Shown here piece after piece: positions 1-10,713 of a stretch of DNA of 64,000 nucleotides (positions are counted from its first letter, which is position 1; each line of letters opens with the position of its first letter). Source of the stretch: Pyropia yezoensis (taxonomy: Eukaryota > Rhodophyta > Bangiophyceae > Bangiales > Bangiaceae); the NCBI GenBank assembly GCA_009829735.1, contig CM020620.1:5908593-5972592 (forward strand), read 5' to 3'. Under the pieces are notes generated by a model that made no database searches, had not been told where the DNA came from, and saw only the letters and a program-made list of their open reading frames with translations. Both the position numbers and the translations under genes were made by a program.

Positions 1-271
1 AAAGATAAACAATGCAAGGCAGCCCAGGCCACCGCGGCGAAACCTTGAAAAGGGATATACGTCTGTACACGCGTCGCGGAAACACCCGGATGTGTAGGCC
101 GCAATAGACCGAGACACCATACAAGAGACGACGGCGGCCTCGTCGCCAACCGCGGCGGCCGTAAGATCCGTCCACGCGGGCGGCGCCCGCCGAGCAGCAG
201 TAGAGGCCGACGCTCCGCTGATGCTGCCTGCCGCTCGCCCCCCCCCGGCATCCTGTGCACGAGCGCAGCCC
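1..271. other. 3' flank of the cupin gene, no gene seen
   Basis: GC-rich sequence downstream of the minus-strand cupin gene, probably its 3' untranslated region and beyond. I see no supported gene, repeat or RNA in it. Confidence 0.4.
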
Positions 272-994
272 TTAGTTGCCGCTCACCGTGTTCACCGCGT
301 TGTCGTTGGTCACCGCCTCCCCATCCTCGGGCTGGTTGGGCGCCGGGTTGTCGCCCAGTCCGTCACAGATGGCGTTCACCTGGTCCTGTGGCAGGAACAG
401 ACCCGCCGCCCGCGCCTCTGGGTTCAGGTCACAGAACCGCTCGCTCACCGTCACCACCCCCGGGTCGCCCGTGTTGAAGAAGCTGAAAAACTCACACGGC
501 TCGTCCGAGATGCACCGCTCCCCGTGGATGAGCCCCTCGGGGAAGACCGTCACCGACTCAGGCTCCAGCACACTCTCCACCAGCCGGGGCGTCTCGTTGG
601 CCTCCACAAAAAACACGTCCATCGTCCCCGAGATGCTGAACAGCGTCTCGGATGCCGTCGGGTGGGTGTGCGCCAGGTTGTGCGCCCCCGGCTGGAGGGT
701 GAAGCGGGTGAAGGCGCTGTCCACGCTGCTCAGGCCAAATACCGCCAGGTTCTCCAGCCCCCCCGACACGATGGTGCCTTGCGGGGTGGTGGTGGGCGTG
801 ATGTCAGAGATGAGGACGGAAAAGTCGGCGGGGTCGTCAAAGTTGGCGCGCAGGTTTTCCTCGGTGGTGAACTGCGAGTCGGCCCGCAGAGCCGCCAGGT
901 TGGCCGGGGTGATGGCACCGGCTTGGGAGGGGAGGAAGGCGGCTGTCGCAACCAGCGCGACCAGGATGTGAACGGCGGCGGAAGTGGGCGCCAT
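272..994 (-). CDS. Secreted cupin-domain (germin-like) protein
   Basis: A 240-residue protein with a hydrophobic N-terminal leader (about residues 8-27, ending PSQAGA) that looks like a signal peptide, so it is probably secreted. The body is a single cupin beta-barrel. The first metal motif HTHPTASE gives H109, H111 and E116; the second, FPEGLIHGE, gives H157. These are the four ligands used by germins and other cupins. Two Cys pairs lie later in the chain (161/167 and 188/210). The frame is open for another 123 codons upstream, but the ATG at 994 immediately precedes the leader, so I chose it. Some germin-like proteins are oxalate oxidases or superoxide dismutases; the activity cannot be read from sequence here. 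Intronless. The fold assignment is firm and the function is open. Confidence 0.85.
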   Translation of the reverse strand: MAPTSAAVHILVALVATAAFLPSQAGAITPANLAALRADSQFTTEENLRANFDDPADFSVLISDITPTTTPQGTIVSGGLENLAVFGLSSVDSAFTRFTLQPGAHNLAHTHPTASETLFSISGTMDVFFVEANETPRLVESVLEPESVTVFPEGLIHGERCISDEPCEFFSFFNTGDPGVVTVSERFCDLNPEARAAGLFLPQDQVNAICDGLGDNPAPNQPEDGEAVTNDNAVNTVSGN

Positions 995-2725
995 GCTTCC
1001 GGGGTGGGAGAGAGGGGGGGATGCGGACGCGGGATACGAGTGGGGAGTGGACAGCTGTGGAGGGTGGTGGACCGGGGAGTGATGAGCTGCAGCTGCTGTG
1101 GGTGAGGCTTTTGGAGAGGACGGAATGGCGCCGACGGTGGGCGCCTTTTTAACCCCCCACCGGCTGGGGACCCCGCCGCACCGGGGCCGTCGCCTCGGGG
1201 AGGCGCGAGGGCCTGTGGGGGCGTCCTCCCCGCAGGACAAGGTGCAGTGTGCGTCAGGCGCGGCCGTGGCAGCCCGCGCCTCTCCCCCGGCTCGACCGCG
1301 TGTCCCAGGGCGGCGCCGACGCCGTGGCGGCACAGAGGCCGCCATGGCCCAGCGGGCCGCCACTGCCCAGCGGGCCGCACGGCGGCGGCGCCCACCACCG
1401 TACGACTGGTCACGGCATACAGGCGGGGGTGCTCCCGGGCCGAGTGCCCGGCCGGCAGCAAGAGGGGGAGTCGAGGACCGCCGAGCCGGGACGCGCCGCG
1501 GCCGCGATCCGCGTAATGCCGCCGAACCGGCAAAACGCTGCGAGGGGATGTGGCGGGGAGGGGGAAGGACCGGAGGGAAGGTCAGTCACGCATCGCGGAT
1601 CACACGGGGGGGCGGGACGTTCATATGGGGGAAATCCCGCATCACCATAACGCCACGACCGCTTCCAGGTCGCGCCAGTCGTGGAGGTCGCCAGACGGGG
1701 CGCACTCTGCGGCATGCAGGGACTCCATGGGACATCGAACGTGACCTCCACTGGTACGACAGGGGAGCGACAGCAAGCACCTGGTGGTCTTGAATCGTGG
1801 CAGGAGACGCGAGCTTCTGCAGGATACGCACAAGTTCGTGTATGAATACTTGAGAGAGTGAAGTATGGGGATGTTCGTCGCACAGGAGTGCACAGTCGCT
1901 GTCGCCGCAAGTCCTCGAGCATCTAAAGTCCCTCTCCACACCATATTCGACTGAGCCCCATACTTTCGGCAGTCTCGCTGACAGAGGCCACGAAAACCTG
2001 GAGTATAGAGTGTTTTGAGTTGTGAGCCTGACCAATGAGCGCGAAGAGAGCTGATCCGTATGGTCGAACCTCGACCCAGCCCCCTTCCCAAGCTGGCGTG
2101 TGACCCGAAGGGCGTGCGCGCAACTCCATTTCGCTCACCCCACCCCAAGGTGGCTCCCTCACCTCACAGGCGCCAGCGTCAGGCTTGCACACCCCCGCCC
2201 CGTGCGGCACTCCCACCCCGCGCCTGCAACTCCAGCCTACCGCGCGAGGCTTGCGCAATCTCCGTGGCGCCGGCACGCGCTGCCAAGGCTCCGCCGCCGC
2301 TGGACCGTCGGGCGGGTCCTCTCTCCGTCGTCACCCTCCTTGTTGCTCCCACCTGCCACCCAGTAAACCCCGGCGCCCCCACCGTGTCGTCCCATCGCGC
2401 CGTGGGGAGGCCGACGACCATCTCAGTGACCCCTTTTGTTCCCCCACCCTCCCGTGGCACCCGCCACCCACCCCTGGCACCTACAGGCCTGGCGTGCCGG
2501 CTTTCACCCCCTCCCCTCCCCGCCCCCTCCTCCTTTCCCTACACCCTTCCCCTGCCCTCCACCCGCCCGCTTCCCCTTCCCTCCACCCGCCCGCTTCCCC
2601 CCCTCCTCCGCCCCAGCCACGTAGCTTGCTCTCCCCCCTCCCCGACCGTCCTGCTTTCACTCTGACTTCACTCTTCCCCCCGCCCGGCCACGCCTTGTCG
2701 CACGCGTGCTGCTGTTGGGCGGGCT
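995..2725. other. Intergenic region between divergent cupin and permease genes
   Basis: This stretch lies between two divergently transcribed genes and should hold both promoters. From about 2430 to 2660 the plus strand is a long C/T-rich tract with short direct repeats (for example CCACCCGCCCGCTTCCCC twice near 2567-2600). The reading frames crossing the region have compositionally biased translations and no recognisable domain. I see no gene. Confidence 0.4.
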
Positions 2726-4114
2726 ATGACGCGGTGGTGCGCTCCGATGGGGCCACCAAGGGCGACTACTGCCTTTGCTACGACCGCGCCTGCCGGTACT
2801 GTCCGCCACGGGCTTGCCAGCCGCTCCACCGCAGGCGGGCGCGTGTGCCTGCGCCGCCCTCGGGTGGCGGCGTGGGGTGGTGCGCCCGCGCCCTCCCGCA
2901 GGGCGGCGGGGGTGGTGCCCACATGTGCTGCCTCGGGGGATGAGGCTAGGGACTCGACTGCCGACGTGGCCGCGGTCGAGGTTGTCGCCGTCGCCGAAAC
3001 CAAGGCGGCTTCCAACGGGGTCGCCCCAGCGGGGGAGGTGGCATCGGACGGAGAGACACTTGCAGAGGCATCTGCCTCTGCATTGGCGGCGTCAGACGCG
3101 CCGGACGACCTCGTTGCCGAAGCCATCCCGGGAAGCCTCTTTGGCAGCATCCCCGTGAAGAATGTGCAGACGGCCGCGGTTGCCGCCGTGGTTGCCTCGG
3201 CAGTAGCGTTTGTTTACGCCAACGGCCTCCCTGCGGGGGTGCTGGAGCACGTGCCCATCCCTGAGACGCTTTCCGTAGACCATGCGGTGCCTCTGACCGA
3301 GGCAACTGTCCGGAGTAGTTTGTCAGATGTGGGCGCGACCGCGGCAGGGGCGCTTAAGGACTTCATTGCCGGCCCGCGGGCATCTGTGGCGCTAGCGCTG
3401 GGCGTCTCGGCGTTTATTCAGGCGCTGACGGGCTTTGGCTTTGCCATCGTTTCTGTCGGGGTGCTGTCCCAGTTGGAGTGGATTGCCCATTCGTCCATCT
3501 TTAACGACCTCCAACCGGTGGCGGCGGTGCTGGGCGGTGTCGTTGGCTGGTCTCTGGTCCTGCCCGAGATCAACAAGGTCAACTGGCGGGAGCTGGCGCC
3601 TCTGCTGATTGCTTCTACGATAGCCACGCCGATTGGGGCTGTCCTTTTTGAGTCGATCGACCCATCGCTGGCGCTGCGTGGCCTTGGGGCGCTCATCTTC
3701 GGGTTTGTTGTCTACTCCCTGACGGGCGTGAAGGTGCCTCGGATTCTCGGCGGCAAACCTGGGGCGCTTTTCCTGGGCGCTGTGGCAGGCGCATTCGGCG
3801 GTGCCTTTGACATTGCAGGCCCGCCGCTGGTCGTTCACGCGCAAGCTGCGGAATGGGCGCCCGAGAATGGGGACTTTAAGCGCAACATCCTAGCGGTGGT
3901 GTCGGTCAACTCGCTGCTGGTGGTCGGGTGGGACATCATCTCTGGGCGGGCAGCCGACTACTACGTGTTGGACTTCGTGCTCTACTCCCTGCCGTTGGTG
4001 ATAGTAGGAATTGCGGCGGGCAAGTGGTTGGGCAACCGCCTGGACGCGGCGGCGTTCAAGAACATTGTGCTGCTGGTGTGCTTGACGATGGGCGTACGTC
4101 TGTTGACCTCCTGA
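2726..4114 (+). CDS. TauE/SafE-family permease, probably plastid-targeted
   Basis: A 462-residue membrane protein of the TauE/SafE family (sulfite/organosulfonate exporters and relatives; the substrate is not predictable). Residues 1-70 are rich in Arg, Ala and Ser with almost no acidic residues, like a plastid transit peptide; 71-140 is an acidic, low-complexity linker. About eight hydrophobic segments follow from 147 to 462. Family hallmarks are the first repeat around LTGFGFAIVSVGV (about 234-246) and the second repeat GAFGGAFDIAGPP (about 355-367). Starts at an ATG, ends in a short hydrophobic tail (TMGVRLLTS) and has no intron. Family assignment is strong; the plastid location is inferred from the leader only. 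The divergent neighbour is the cupin gene, with no evident functional link. Confidence 0.85.
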   Translation: MTRWCAPMGPPRATTAFATTAPAGTVRHGLASRSTAGGRVCLRRPRVAAWGGAPAPSRRAAGVVPTCAASGDEARDSTADVAAVEVVAVAETKAASNGVAPAGEVASDGETLAEASASALAASDAPDDLVAEAIPGSLFGSIPVKNVQTAAVAAVVASAVAFVYANGLPAGVLEHVPIPETLSVDHAVPLTEATVRSSLSDVGATAAGALKDFIAGPRASVALALGVSAFIQALTGFGFAIVSVGVLSQLEWIAHSSIFNDLQPVAAVLGGVVGWSLVLPEINKVNWRELAPLLIASTIATPIGAVLFESIDPSLALRGLGALIFGFVVYSLTGVKVPRILGGKPGALFLGAVAGAFGGAFDIAGPPLVVHAQAAEWAPENGDFKRNILAVVSVNSLLVVGWDIISGRAADYYVLDFVLYSLPLVIVGIAAGKWLGNRLDAAAFKNIVLLVCLTMGVRLLTS

Positions 4115-4801
4115 GGGGAGCGGCGCCTTTTTTCTGGCGTGCGCTGGATTCCATTTTATGGAGGTCTTTGTATCGCTAACATGAGAAGCAAAGAAGAAAG
4201 TCACGTATGTACCTGGTATGCTCGTGTCGCAACTCATGGAGACCGCGTGGACCACCGTCGATTTTGCCTCATCTTCTGTTCAGGGGTGTACGCGGCATAT
4301 CACCTTCTGTCCAGCCTATGATGGGATGGGCATTGATGGCACTCCCACAGGTGTGGTCCACGCAGCGCATGGCATGGACGGTGGACACGAGGCCACAGCA
4401 GCCACGAACTGGGCACCTGCAGTGATACGTGGGCCGTTCGCGATCCCTGCGGAGGGCGTCGAGTGGTGCACGGTGCAAATCCGAACAACAGCACGAGCCG
4501 ATGCGTCGTCTTGCTCTCCCGCTGAACGCGATGAACATGCGGGACCATTCGGATCCATCAACCACAAGAATGAAGCCACTTCCAAGCACCCCCACATATG
4601 TACAAAGCCCGAGGCCCAGACCAGCCGTCATTGACACTGGCCAAGCGCCATGGCGCCCACAAAACACGCCCACACACACACGCACACACACACACCCCAT
4701 ACGCACACCAGCCTCAAGGTCATCCGGGACACAAGTCGCCCGCCCTGCCAGCCGCAGTCACCGCGACCCCCCCCCGCTACGCTCGTCCAGGCCACGTCCT
4801 C
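4115..4801. other. Intergenic region between convergent genes, with a CA microsatellite
   Basis: The permease (+) and malectin (-) genes converge here, so this is 3' flanking sequence. A (CA)n-rich stretch lies at about 4670-4697. No supported gene. Confidence 0.4.
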
Positions 4802-5959
4802 TTAACCATAGCGACTGTGGACAGAGGCGATTGGCCGAGGGACCATCATATTGTCCTCGTGGTCGGCGGAGAGATCCCCTGCGGAAACGCGGACCGGATG
4901 TTCCAGAAGCCGCCGGTAGCCGCTGCCACCGCCACCACCGCCCCCACCGGCTGGCGGAGCGCCGCCAGCGTCGCCACCACCACCACCACCATAGCCGCCA
5001 CCGCCGCCGCCGCCACCACCATACTCGCCGCCACCGCCATAGCCGCCGCCACCATACCCTCCCGCACCAGAAGCGTCACCGACGCCGCTGCCGCCCCCCC
5101 CCGATGGGTCGCCTCCGCCACCACCCTGGGGCGGTCCCCCCCCGCCACCGCCCGCTGATGGGTCCCCCCCGCCAAAGCCACCACCTTGTGCGCCACCGTC
5201 GGCGAAAGACCCGCCGCCGCCGCCGCCACCACCACCGCCAGCTTCACCACCGCCCCCTGAGTCGCCAATGCCCAGCACGCCGACGCCCTGGTAGGCCGGC
5301 CCCGCGTCGGCCACCATGCCCACCGGCTGCGGCTGCTGGCCGTCGGGACGGGGCACTGGGAAGCCCTCGACGATGAAGCCTGCAATCTGCGGGTTCTGCA
5401 CCACCGGCTGGAGGACCACCAGGATGCCATCGGCGGAAGGGACCGCGTCAAAACGCTTGCCAAATGCGGTGAAGCCACCCGCCTCGCGAAAGATATCAAA
5501 GTTCTGGACGGCCAGCTTGAGCCCCGTCTGCGGGGTGCCCAGCAGGACGTCAAAGACGCGGCCGCCCACGCGGCAGGCGCCCTCCCAAGTCTCGGCAAAC
5601 AGCAGAGTCACCGAGTAGACGCCATCGGGGACGGGGATGCGGAACATGACATTCTCCGAACGCCCAAACCGCTGCGTGCGGAACACGTCGGGGTTGTCCG
5701 TCTTGGCAATGGGTGCCGTAGCCGTGCGCAGACGAGAAAAGTCCTCCATGTCAATGACCGACGACTCGGCCAGGAAGTCCCCCGACGCGTCGCCCCCAAG
5801 GTTGACCTTGAAGAACGTCTTTAGCTGCGCAGCGTCGGCAGCCACGTGGGCGGCGCCGCTGGCCAGCACGGTCAGGCCGGCGGTCAACGCCAGCGTCCAT
5901 CGCGTCAACGGCCGTGCTGGGCAAGACCGCACCCTCTGCCAGTTGGCCTGGTGGGCCAT
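4802..5959 (-). CDS. Secreted malectin-domain protein with Gly-rich tail
   Basis: A 385-residue protein. Residues 21-43 are a hydrophobic signal-peptide-like segment ending in Ala-rich sequence. Residues 50-200 match a malectin / malectin-like carbohydrate-binding fold: FKVNLGG at the start, the strand motif VPDGVYSVTLLFAE (110-123), VFDVLL, QNFDIF and the closing strand QIAGFIVEGF. Residues 235-355 are an almost pure Gly-rich tail with YGGGG repeats, like a structural cell-wall protein, followed by a short basic C-terminus. The frame is open 109 codons further upstream, but the ATG at 5959 directly precedes the leader. A run of 18 G lies just upstream (5988-6005). Likely role: an extracellular or ER protein that binds cell-wall sugars. 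The domain call is good; the role is inference. Confidence 0.8.
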   Translation of the reverse strand: MAHQANWQRVRSCPARPLTRWTLALTAGLTVLASGAAHVAADAAQLKTFFKVNLGGDASGDFLAESSVIDMEDFSRLRTATAPIAKTDNPDVFRTQRFGRSENVMFRIPVPDGVYSVTLLFAETWEGACRVGGRVFDVLLGTPQTGLKLAVQNFDIFREAGGFTAFGKRFDAVPSADGILVVLQPVVQNPQIAGFIVEGFPVPRPDGQQPQPVGMVADAGPAYQGVGVLGIGDSGGGGEAGGGGGGGGGGSFADGGAQGGGFGGGDPSAGGGGGGPPQGGGGGDPSGGGGSGVGDASGAGGYGGGGYGGGGEYGGGGGGGGGYGGGGGGDAGGAPPAGGGGGGGGSGYRRLLEHPVRVSAGDLSADHEDNMMVPRPIASVHSRYG

Positions 5960-7053
5960 GACGCGACCAAGTAAGAAAGGAGGGGGCGGGGGGGGGGGGG
6001 GGGGGTGCGGGGACCGCGACAGACCCCGTCTCAGCCCGGGACGGTGGGATGGCCGCCGGGGGAGGACTGAGCTGGCAGCACCGGTCAAGGAGGGACGCCC
6101 AAGCCTTAAGAAAGAGATACGCCTGCAGGGGACCAAGAAGACGCCCAAGACCCCCGCACCGCCAGCGCCCCACACCCAGCCCGAGGGGGGAGCGGGAACG
6201 AAGGCAGCGCCCAGCCGCCTGCTCTTGAAGCCCCTCCCTGGGCCCCCATCGCCGAGGCAACCACCAGAGAGGGCGGAACAGGCCACCCAGCGATGTCCCC
6301 GGCTGGGCGGTCAGGGCCGTCGACGTCCCAATGCACCGCACACGGTGGGGCACAGGCGGGCGCGTTGCTTCGGCGGGACGTCATCGCCACCGCCGCCTCC
6401 ATCGGCAGACCTGCTCGCGACCTCGCTATGGGTGTGCGCATGGCCGAATTCATGCCAGCAGCAAGGGGATGCCCGAATTCGGATGCATTTAGGAGACCCA
6501 TTCCTAGTAAATGCGTCCCACCTGCCTTGACCACGGCAGGAGAGGTTTGGGTAAGAAAGCATTCTTGTGTTAAGAGTTCTTGCAGCGACCCACCAGCATA
6601 GAGCGGGCTATTGTCCTTCCCAGAAAAAGTGGATGGTGAAGTGCATCCGACAGGTCCGTATCGTGACAGCGATCACTGACACATGAAGGTCAATTACGTC
6701 CAATTCGTTGTCATCAGACGCGGTCACAGTTCAGAGGTCCTGTCACTCTGAAGACGTGAATGCTGTCACATTCCCACGTTGAGAATTCATGGCCCCCAGC
6801 GGGCATCTCCACCGGTCGTCTGGGCGTGGCGTCGTCGCGCCCATCCCTTTCCCGCCCCTCGTCCCTGTCCGTCGCCACACCCATGCACGTCCCGCAGCGC
6901 TACACTGTTCCCCATCACGTCCCCCAGTTCCTAGTGCTGCGTGCTTGTGTACACAGCGTGCGACGTTCTATCATGGGTGCGTTCCCTACCCCACTCGAGA
7001 TTGTGCACGTCTACCGGCAATGACGACAGCACGGTGCAGACAGTGTCGACCTG
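5960..7053. other. Intergenic region between divergent genes
   Basis: Promoter-side region shared by the malectin gene (-) and the Cys/His-rich gene (+). It includes the G18 tract at 5988-6005 and is less GC-rich from about 6470 to 6800. No domain-bearing frame was found. A non-coding first exon or an upstream coding exon of the next gene could lie here. Confidence 0.35.
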
Positions 7054-8763
7054 ATGCGCCACGCGCGGCTCGTGTCCACCACGGTTTTTGACACGTTCTT
7101 TGTGAAGCGCTTCTGCATCCCCATGTGTCATTTGTTTCGTCGCGTTTGTGTGGCGCTGTTTCTGTTCTGCATTTTTTCCACAGGAGAGCCTACCACCGCC
7201 AATGCGGCATCACCAGTCGCACCCCCCGCACAGGCCGCGTACGGAAGCTGTGGGGCATGCAAGTACCGCAAAGAGTTTGCGTCCGGGTCCACCCACCACT
7301 TCAAGGACTGCTCCTTGGTCAAGGACAACATTCAGTGCTCCCATGGACTGGACAAGGACCACGCTTGGTACACAAGTACGCCGTGTACAAACGATCGGTG
7401 CTAGTGTGACAGAGCGTACGTTTTTTCAGTCACGTAGCTGCTTCACCTCTTCCTTCCGTCTCTTGGCGAGTTTCCATGTATGTTGATTGGCGCTTCGATC
7501 ACTCGCTGACTCTATCCAAATTATCTCTTTGACGATGTCACTATTATCCCTCCTGGTCGTGTACCCCTGTGACTGCTGCTGCCCTGAACGTGTACTTTTT
7601 CAGGTGCCCAAAATGCACTGTGAAGGGACACCACCCCAACACAGTGGCTCTGGACACGCGGCTGTTCAAGCGAAAGATCACTGACAACGGCGTCACTTTC
7701 ACCAAAAAGCCGCACATTAAGCTCTCCTCCCGCTTCCTGGTGTGCAAAGCATCCAATGATGCTTTCTACGAGGCGGCCGCGCAGCGCGCCCGCGCCAGGT
7801 GTGCCGCCGAGGACGCCCAAAAGGAGGAGAAGGACCGACGCCGTCGAGGACTGGTGGCAAACCGGGTTGGGGCTCCAGCCTCAAGAACGACGGTGGTTAA
7901 TACTCTACAGGAAATCGGCTCCGCGGCCACTACCATGGCCCCCGAGAACCTGGCGGCGTCGCGGGAGCAAGCGCGCTGCGCAGATGCAGGCATGTCGGCT
8001 CTGGCCAGCGCCTGGGCTGGCGCTGTGACGAGCACGACGGGACAGCTGAGTGGCGTCGTCTCAGACGACGCCGCGTCGACAGCTCTAGCCCTCATCGGCG
8101 GCCGCCAAGCCGAGGCAGAGGCACAGACGGCCGCGCGTTTGCAGCGGTCTGCTCGGGCGCTTGAGGCCCCTACGGGCTCGTATCGGCTGTACATCTTTCA
8201 ACTTTCCTGGCTCCTCTTTTCCCTTCTTGTTGTGCTGCTTTTTCCCTTTTCCTGGCGCCCACCTGTCCCTTTACTCGATTTTTTGGCCATTGTAGTGCCT
8301 TGGGATGAACCAGCGTGGAATACTGACCTGGCCGTGCCCATTATATGCGCGCTGGTGTTGTGCATATGTTCTGTTTCTTCTTTCCCGCATTAGGGAGGCC
8401 CGTGCCGAGAACGAGATAACCGCGGGGGCTGGCGGCGGCTCCGGGATGCCGGGCTCGCATCGTCCGGCGGCCCTCTCGGGATCTGCTCAAGGCCCACCCC
8501 GAATGACCCCCACCGAGGTTGCAGCATCGCTGACCGAGTGGGTATTCGGGGATGAGGAGGGGGCAGAGCGAGAAGCGTTCAAGGTATTCGTACACGAGGC
8601 GGCCGCCGAGTATGGCATCCGTGGGTCCACTCTCGGTGGGTCAGCTGACGTGGGTACCCTGGTGACCAACCTCTTTTCCCGTTTCCCCGACGGGGACAAG
8701 GCTCTAGGGTCCCACCGCGCAAGCTGCCGGGACTGGATTGCATCCGTCCGTAGGGAGCATTGA
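7054..8763 (+). CDS. Two-intron Cys/His-rich putative zinc-binding protein, function unknown
   Basis: Three open segments join through two GT-AG introns: exons 7054-7367, 7604-8179 and 8394-8763. Both junctions restore an intact codon (TG/G for Trp, TC/G for Ser), and the total is 1260 bases, 419 codons plus stop. The intron acceptors are good (TACTTTTTCAG and TTTCCCGCATTAG). The first join creates a compact Cys/His cluster at about residues 66-115: CGAC, HHFKDC, CSHG, DHAWCPKC, GHH. This looks like a metal-binding module, but I do not recognise the family. The middle is Ala-rich and charged, probably helical; the C-terminal 85 residues look globular. A further acceptor-like site (TTTTTTCCACAG) ends at 7183, so the true first exon may lie upstream and the ATG at 7054 is uncertain. 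Expression would decide this. Confidence 0.55.
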
Positions 8764-9618
8764 TGCAAAGTAAAGTGCGTTGTTCTTTGCCAATAACACA
8801 GGACGGGATACTGCCACCAAGAGCGGGACCAAGAGGTGTAGGACAAGCAATAAACGCCTGCATCACGCCATAGTGCCGTTGAATATGCGGGTGGTTCCCA
8901 GCAGAAGCGATACTGTGGCTGGGACCACTCCCAGACCGGCTTCTCAAAGTATGGCGGGTCGGAGACAAGACATTGAGCGCTGTGAAGAAAAAATGGGCAT
9001 AGCTTCCGCTGCTCCAGTCTAAACCGGAAAATATGACCCCCCCCGCCGCCTCCCCGTCACCCCCCCCCCCCCCCCCCCCCCCCCCTGCTCTCTCTGTTGC
9101 ACCCGTCCGTCACAATGAAAAGCGGGAGGACCAAAGGCGCAATCAGGCAGAGGTGGATGGGCGTCAAAAGGAACAAGGAGCACAGCCACTTGAGAAGAGC
9201 ACAACGCAGAGCGAGAACGAGAGCGTCAGAGGATTGCTGGGAATGCAGAAGAGCGCTCACCACCGGTAACCCATAGAGCAAACTGAAAGAACGCCGCTGC
9301 CGCAAGCAACAGAGAGTATTCTCAGCGGCAGACAAGCAGTTGGTGTGCAGAAAGGGGGTCCGGGTTGCCGGTGGGGCGAGGGAGGAATGAGCCGAGACGC
9401 ACGGGAATGCACAAAGTATGGTCGTGGCAGCAGAAAGGAATAGAGCACAGCGACGGAGCTGGGCGACGCATCAACCGGAAAAATCCTATCAACCGCTCTC
9501 CACAGGCGGCCCAAGCAACCGCCGCTCTGCTCCCCCTCCCCCTACCGTCATGTCCCCCTGGATCCCAGTGCCCGTGCCAAACCCAAACTTACCCCATCCT
9601 CGACAGGGACGCCCGGCC
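8764..9618. other. Intergenic region with a C26 tract
   Basis: 3' flank of the Cys/His-rich gene, then a homopolymer of 26 C at 9060-9085 within a GC-rich stretch. No supported coding sequence. I searched by eye for terminal inverted repeats belonging to the neighbouring transposase and found none that are convincing. Confidence 0.35.
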
Positions 9619-10713
9619 TCAAAGCTGGGGATACGATCGAACAACTGGCAGGGGTGGGAAAATGCCGAACAGCGGTCCCCCGGGAGCATTCAGCTCCGGG
9701 ATGTGGCGCAGGGTCTGACGCCGCGCCTCCCGGAAATGCCCTTGAGTGGACGACAGCGGGATGGAGGCGAAGGCCAGCACGTGCACCATTCGGTCAGGGA
9801 GGTCTGGATGACGAAAAGTGATGTCCCGTGCCTGGCGCTTGTAGTCGGCAAATGTTGGCTCGATTGCCGAGAGGTCGGGGCTGTACGGAGGCAATCGCAT
9901 TCTTCGCACGCCATTGATGGCAAGCACATTGTCTGCCGCCTGCGTGTGCACAGCCGCATTGTCGTACAGTAAGATGCAATCGTCAGGCTGGCCGGCCCAG
10001 TCAGCGCCCGGCACAAAGGCGTTCATGCGCCCAGCCAGACTCGTGCAGAAAGCGAACCAGTCGTCACCATTCTGAGCCGGCGGCACCTCGTGCACGGCGA
10101 GCTCCAGGATACCTCGGTTGTGCGATATCGCCACCGTGGATGAGTATCGCGCGCGAGCACGAGGGTCCGGTGCAAGAATCTCCAGCTTTCGGCCCACTGG
10201 GGCCCAGCCACGTGGACGCACCATGGCTGGCCCGGCGATGTGCGTCTCGTCTGCCACCACCAGGCAGCGGTCAGGGACCTCGCGATAGCGACGGCAGTTT
10301 TGCACAATCCGTGCCTCGCACCGCTCCGAAGCCAGCCGCTCCACTTTCTTCACGGAGAATCCAATCGCGTTCAGCATCCGAGACAAAGTTGATACACTGC
10401 ATGGCCAGCTCGCGTCAAAGCCTGGGAGCTCAAGCAGACGAACGAAAATTGTCTTCATCTCATGCAGAAACATCTCGGGATGCAAGCGCACCAGACCCTC
10501 GAGCGCACGCAGAAACTCTGGGCGAAAGCGCGCGGCGTCCGCGTGCCGATTCTCCAATACCGGGTCCCGCCACGGTGACCCGTGGTGCTCGAAGTTCGAC
10601 CACCACTCCTGGGCAGCAGCCAAACTGCAACCGCAGTGATCGACGATGGATGCCCAGCTGCGTCCTTTCTGCCGGTTGCGAATTACCTGCCACCGCACAG
10701 CGAGGGGAAACAT
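9619..10713 (-). CDS. Tc1/mariner-IS630-type DD34E transposase, intact
   Basis: An uninterrupted 364-residue transposase of the Tc1/mariner-IS630 superfamily. Residues 1-60 form a helix-turn-helix-like region; 80-140 is a second DNA-binding helical segment. The catalytic core (DDE_3 type) shows D155 in LVVADETHI, D251 in ILLYDNAAVHT and E285 in PPYSPDLSAIEPTF. The 34-residue spacing D251-E285 is the DD34E signature of Tc1. Length is close to the usual 340-350. It starts at an ATG and has no stops or frameshifts, so it could be active or domesticated. I could not find paired CAGT-tipped terminal repeats around it, which leaves domestication or loss of the ends open. Confidence 0.85.
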   Translation of the reverse strand: MFPLAVRWQVIRNRQKGRSWASIVDHCGCSLAAAQEWWSNFEHHGSPWRDPVLENRHADAARFRPEFLRALEGLVRLHPEMFLHEMKTIFVRLLELPGFDASWPCSVSTLSRMLNAIGFSVKKVERLASERCEARIVQNCRRYREVPDRCLVVADETHIAGPAMVRPRGWAPVGRKLEILAPDPRARARYSSTVAISHNRGILELAVHEVPPAQNGDDWFAFCTSLAGRMNAFVPGADWAGQPDDCILLYDNAAVHTQAADNVLAINGVRRMRLPPYSPDLSAIEPTFADYKRQARDITFRHPDLPDRMVHVLAFASIPLSSTQGHFREARRQTLRHIPELNAPGGPLFGIFPPLPVVRSYPQL

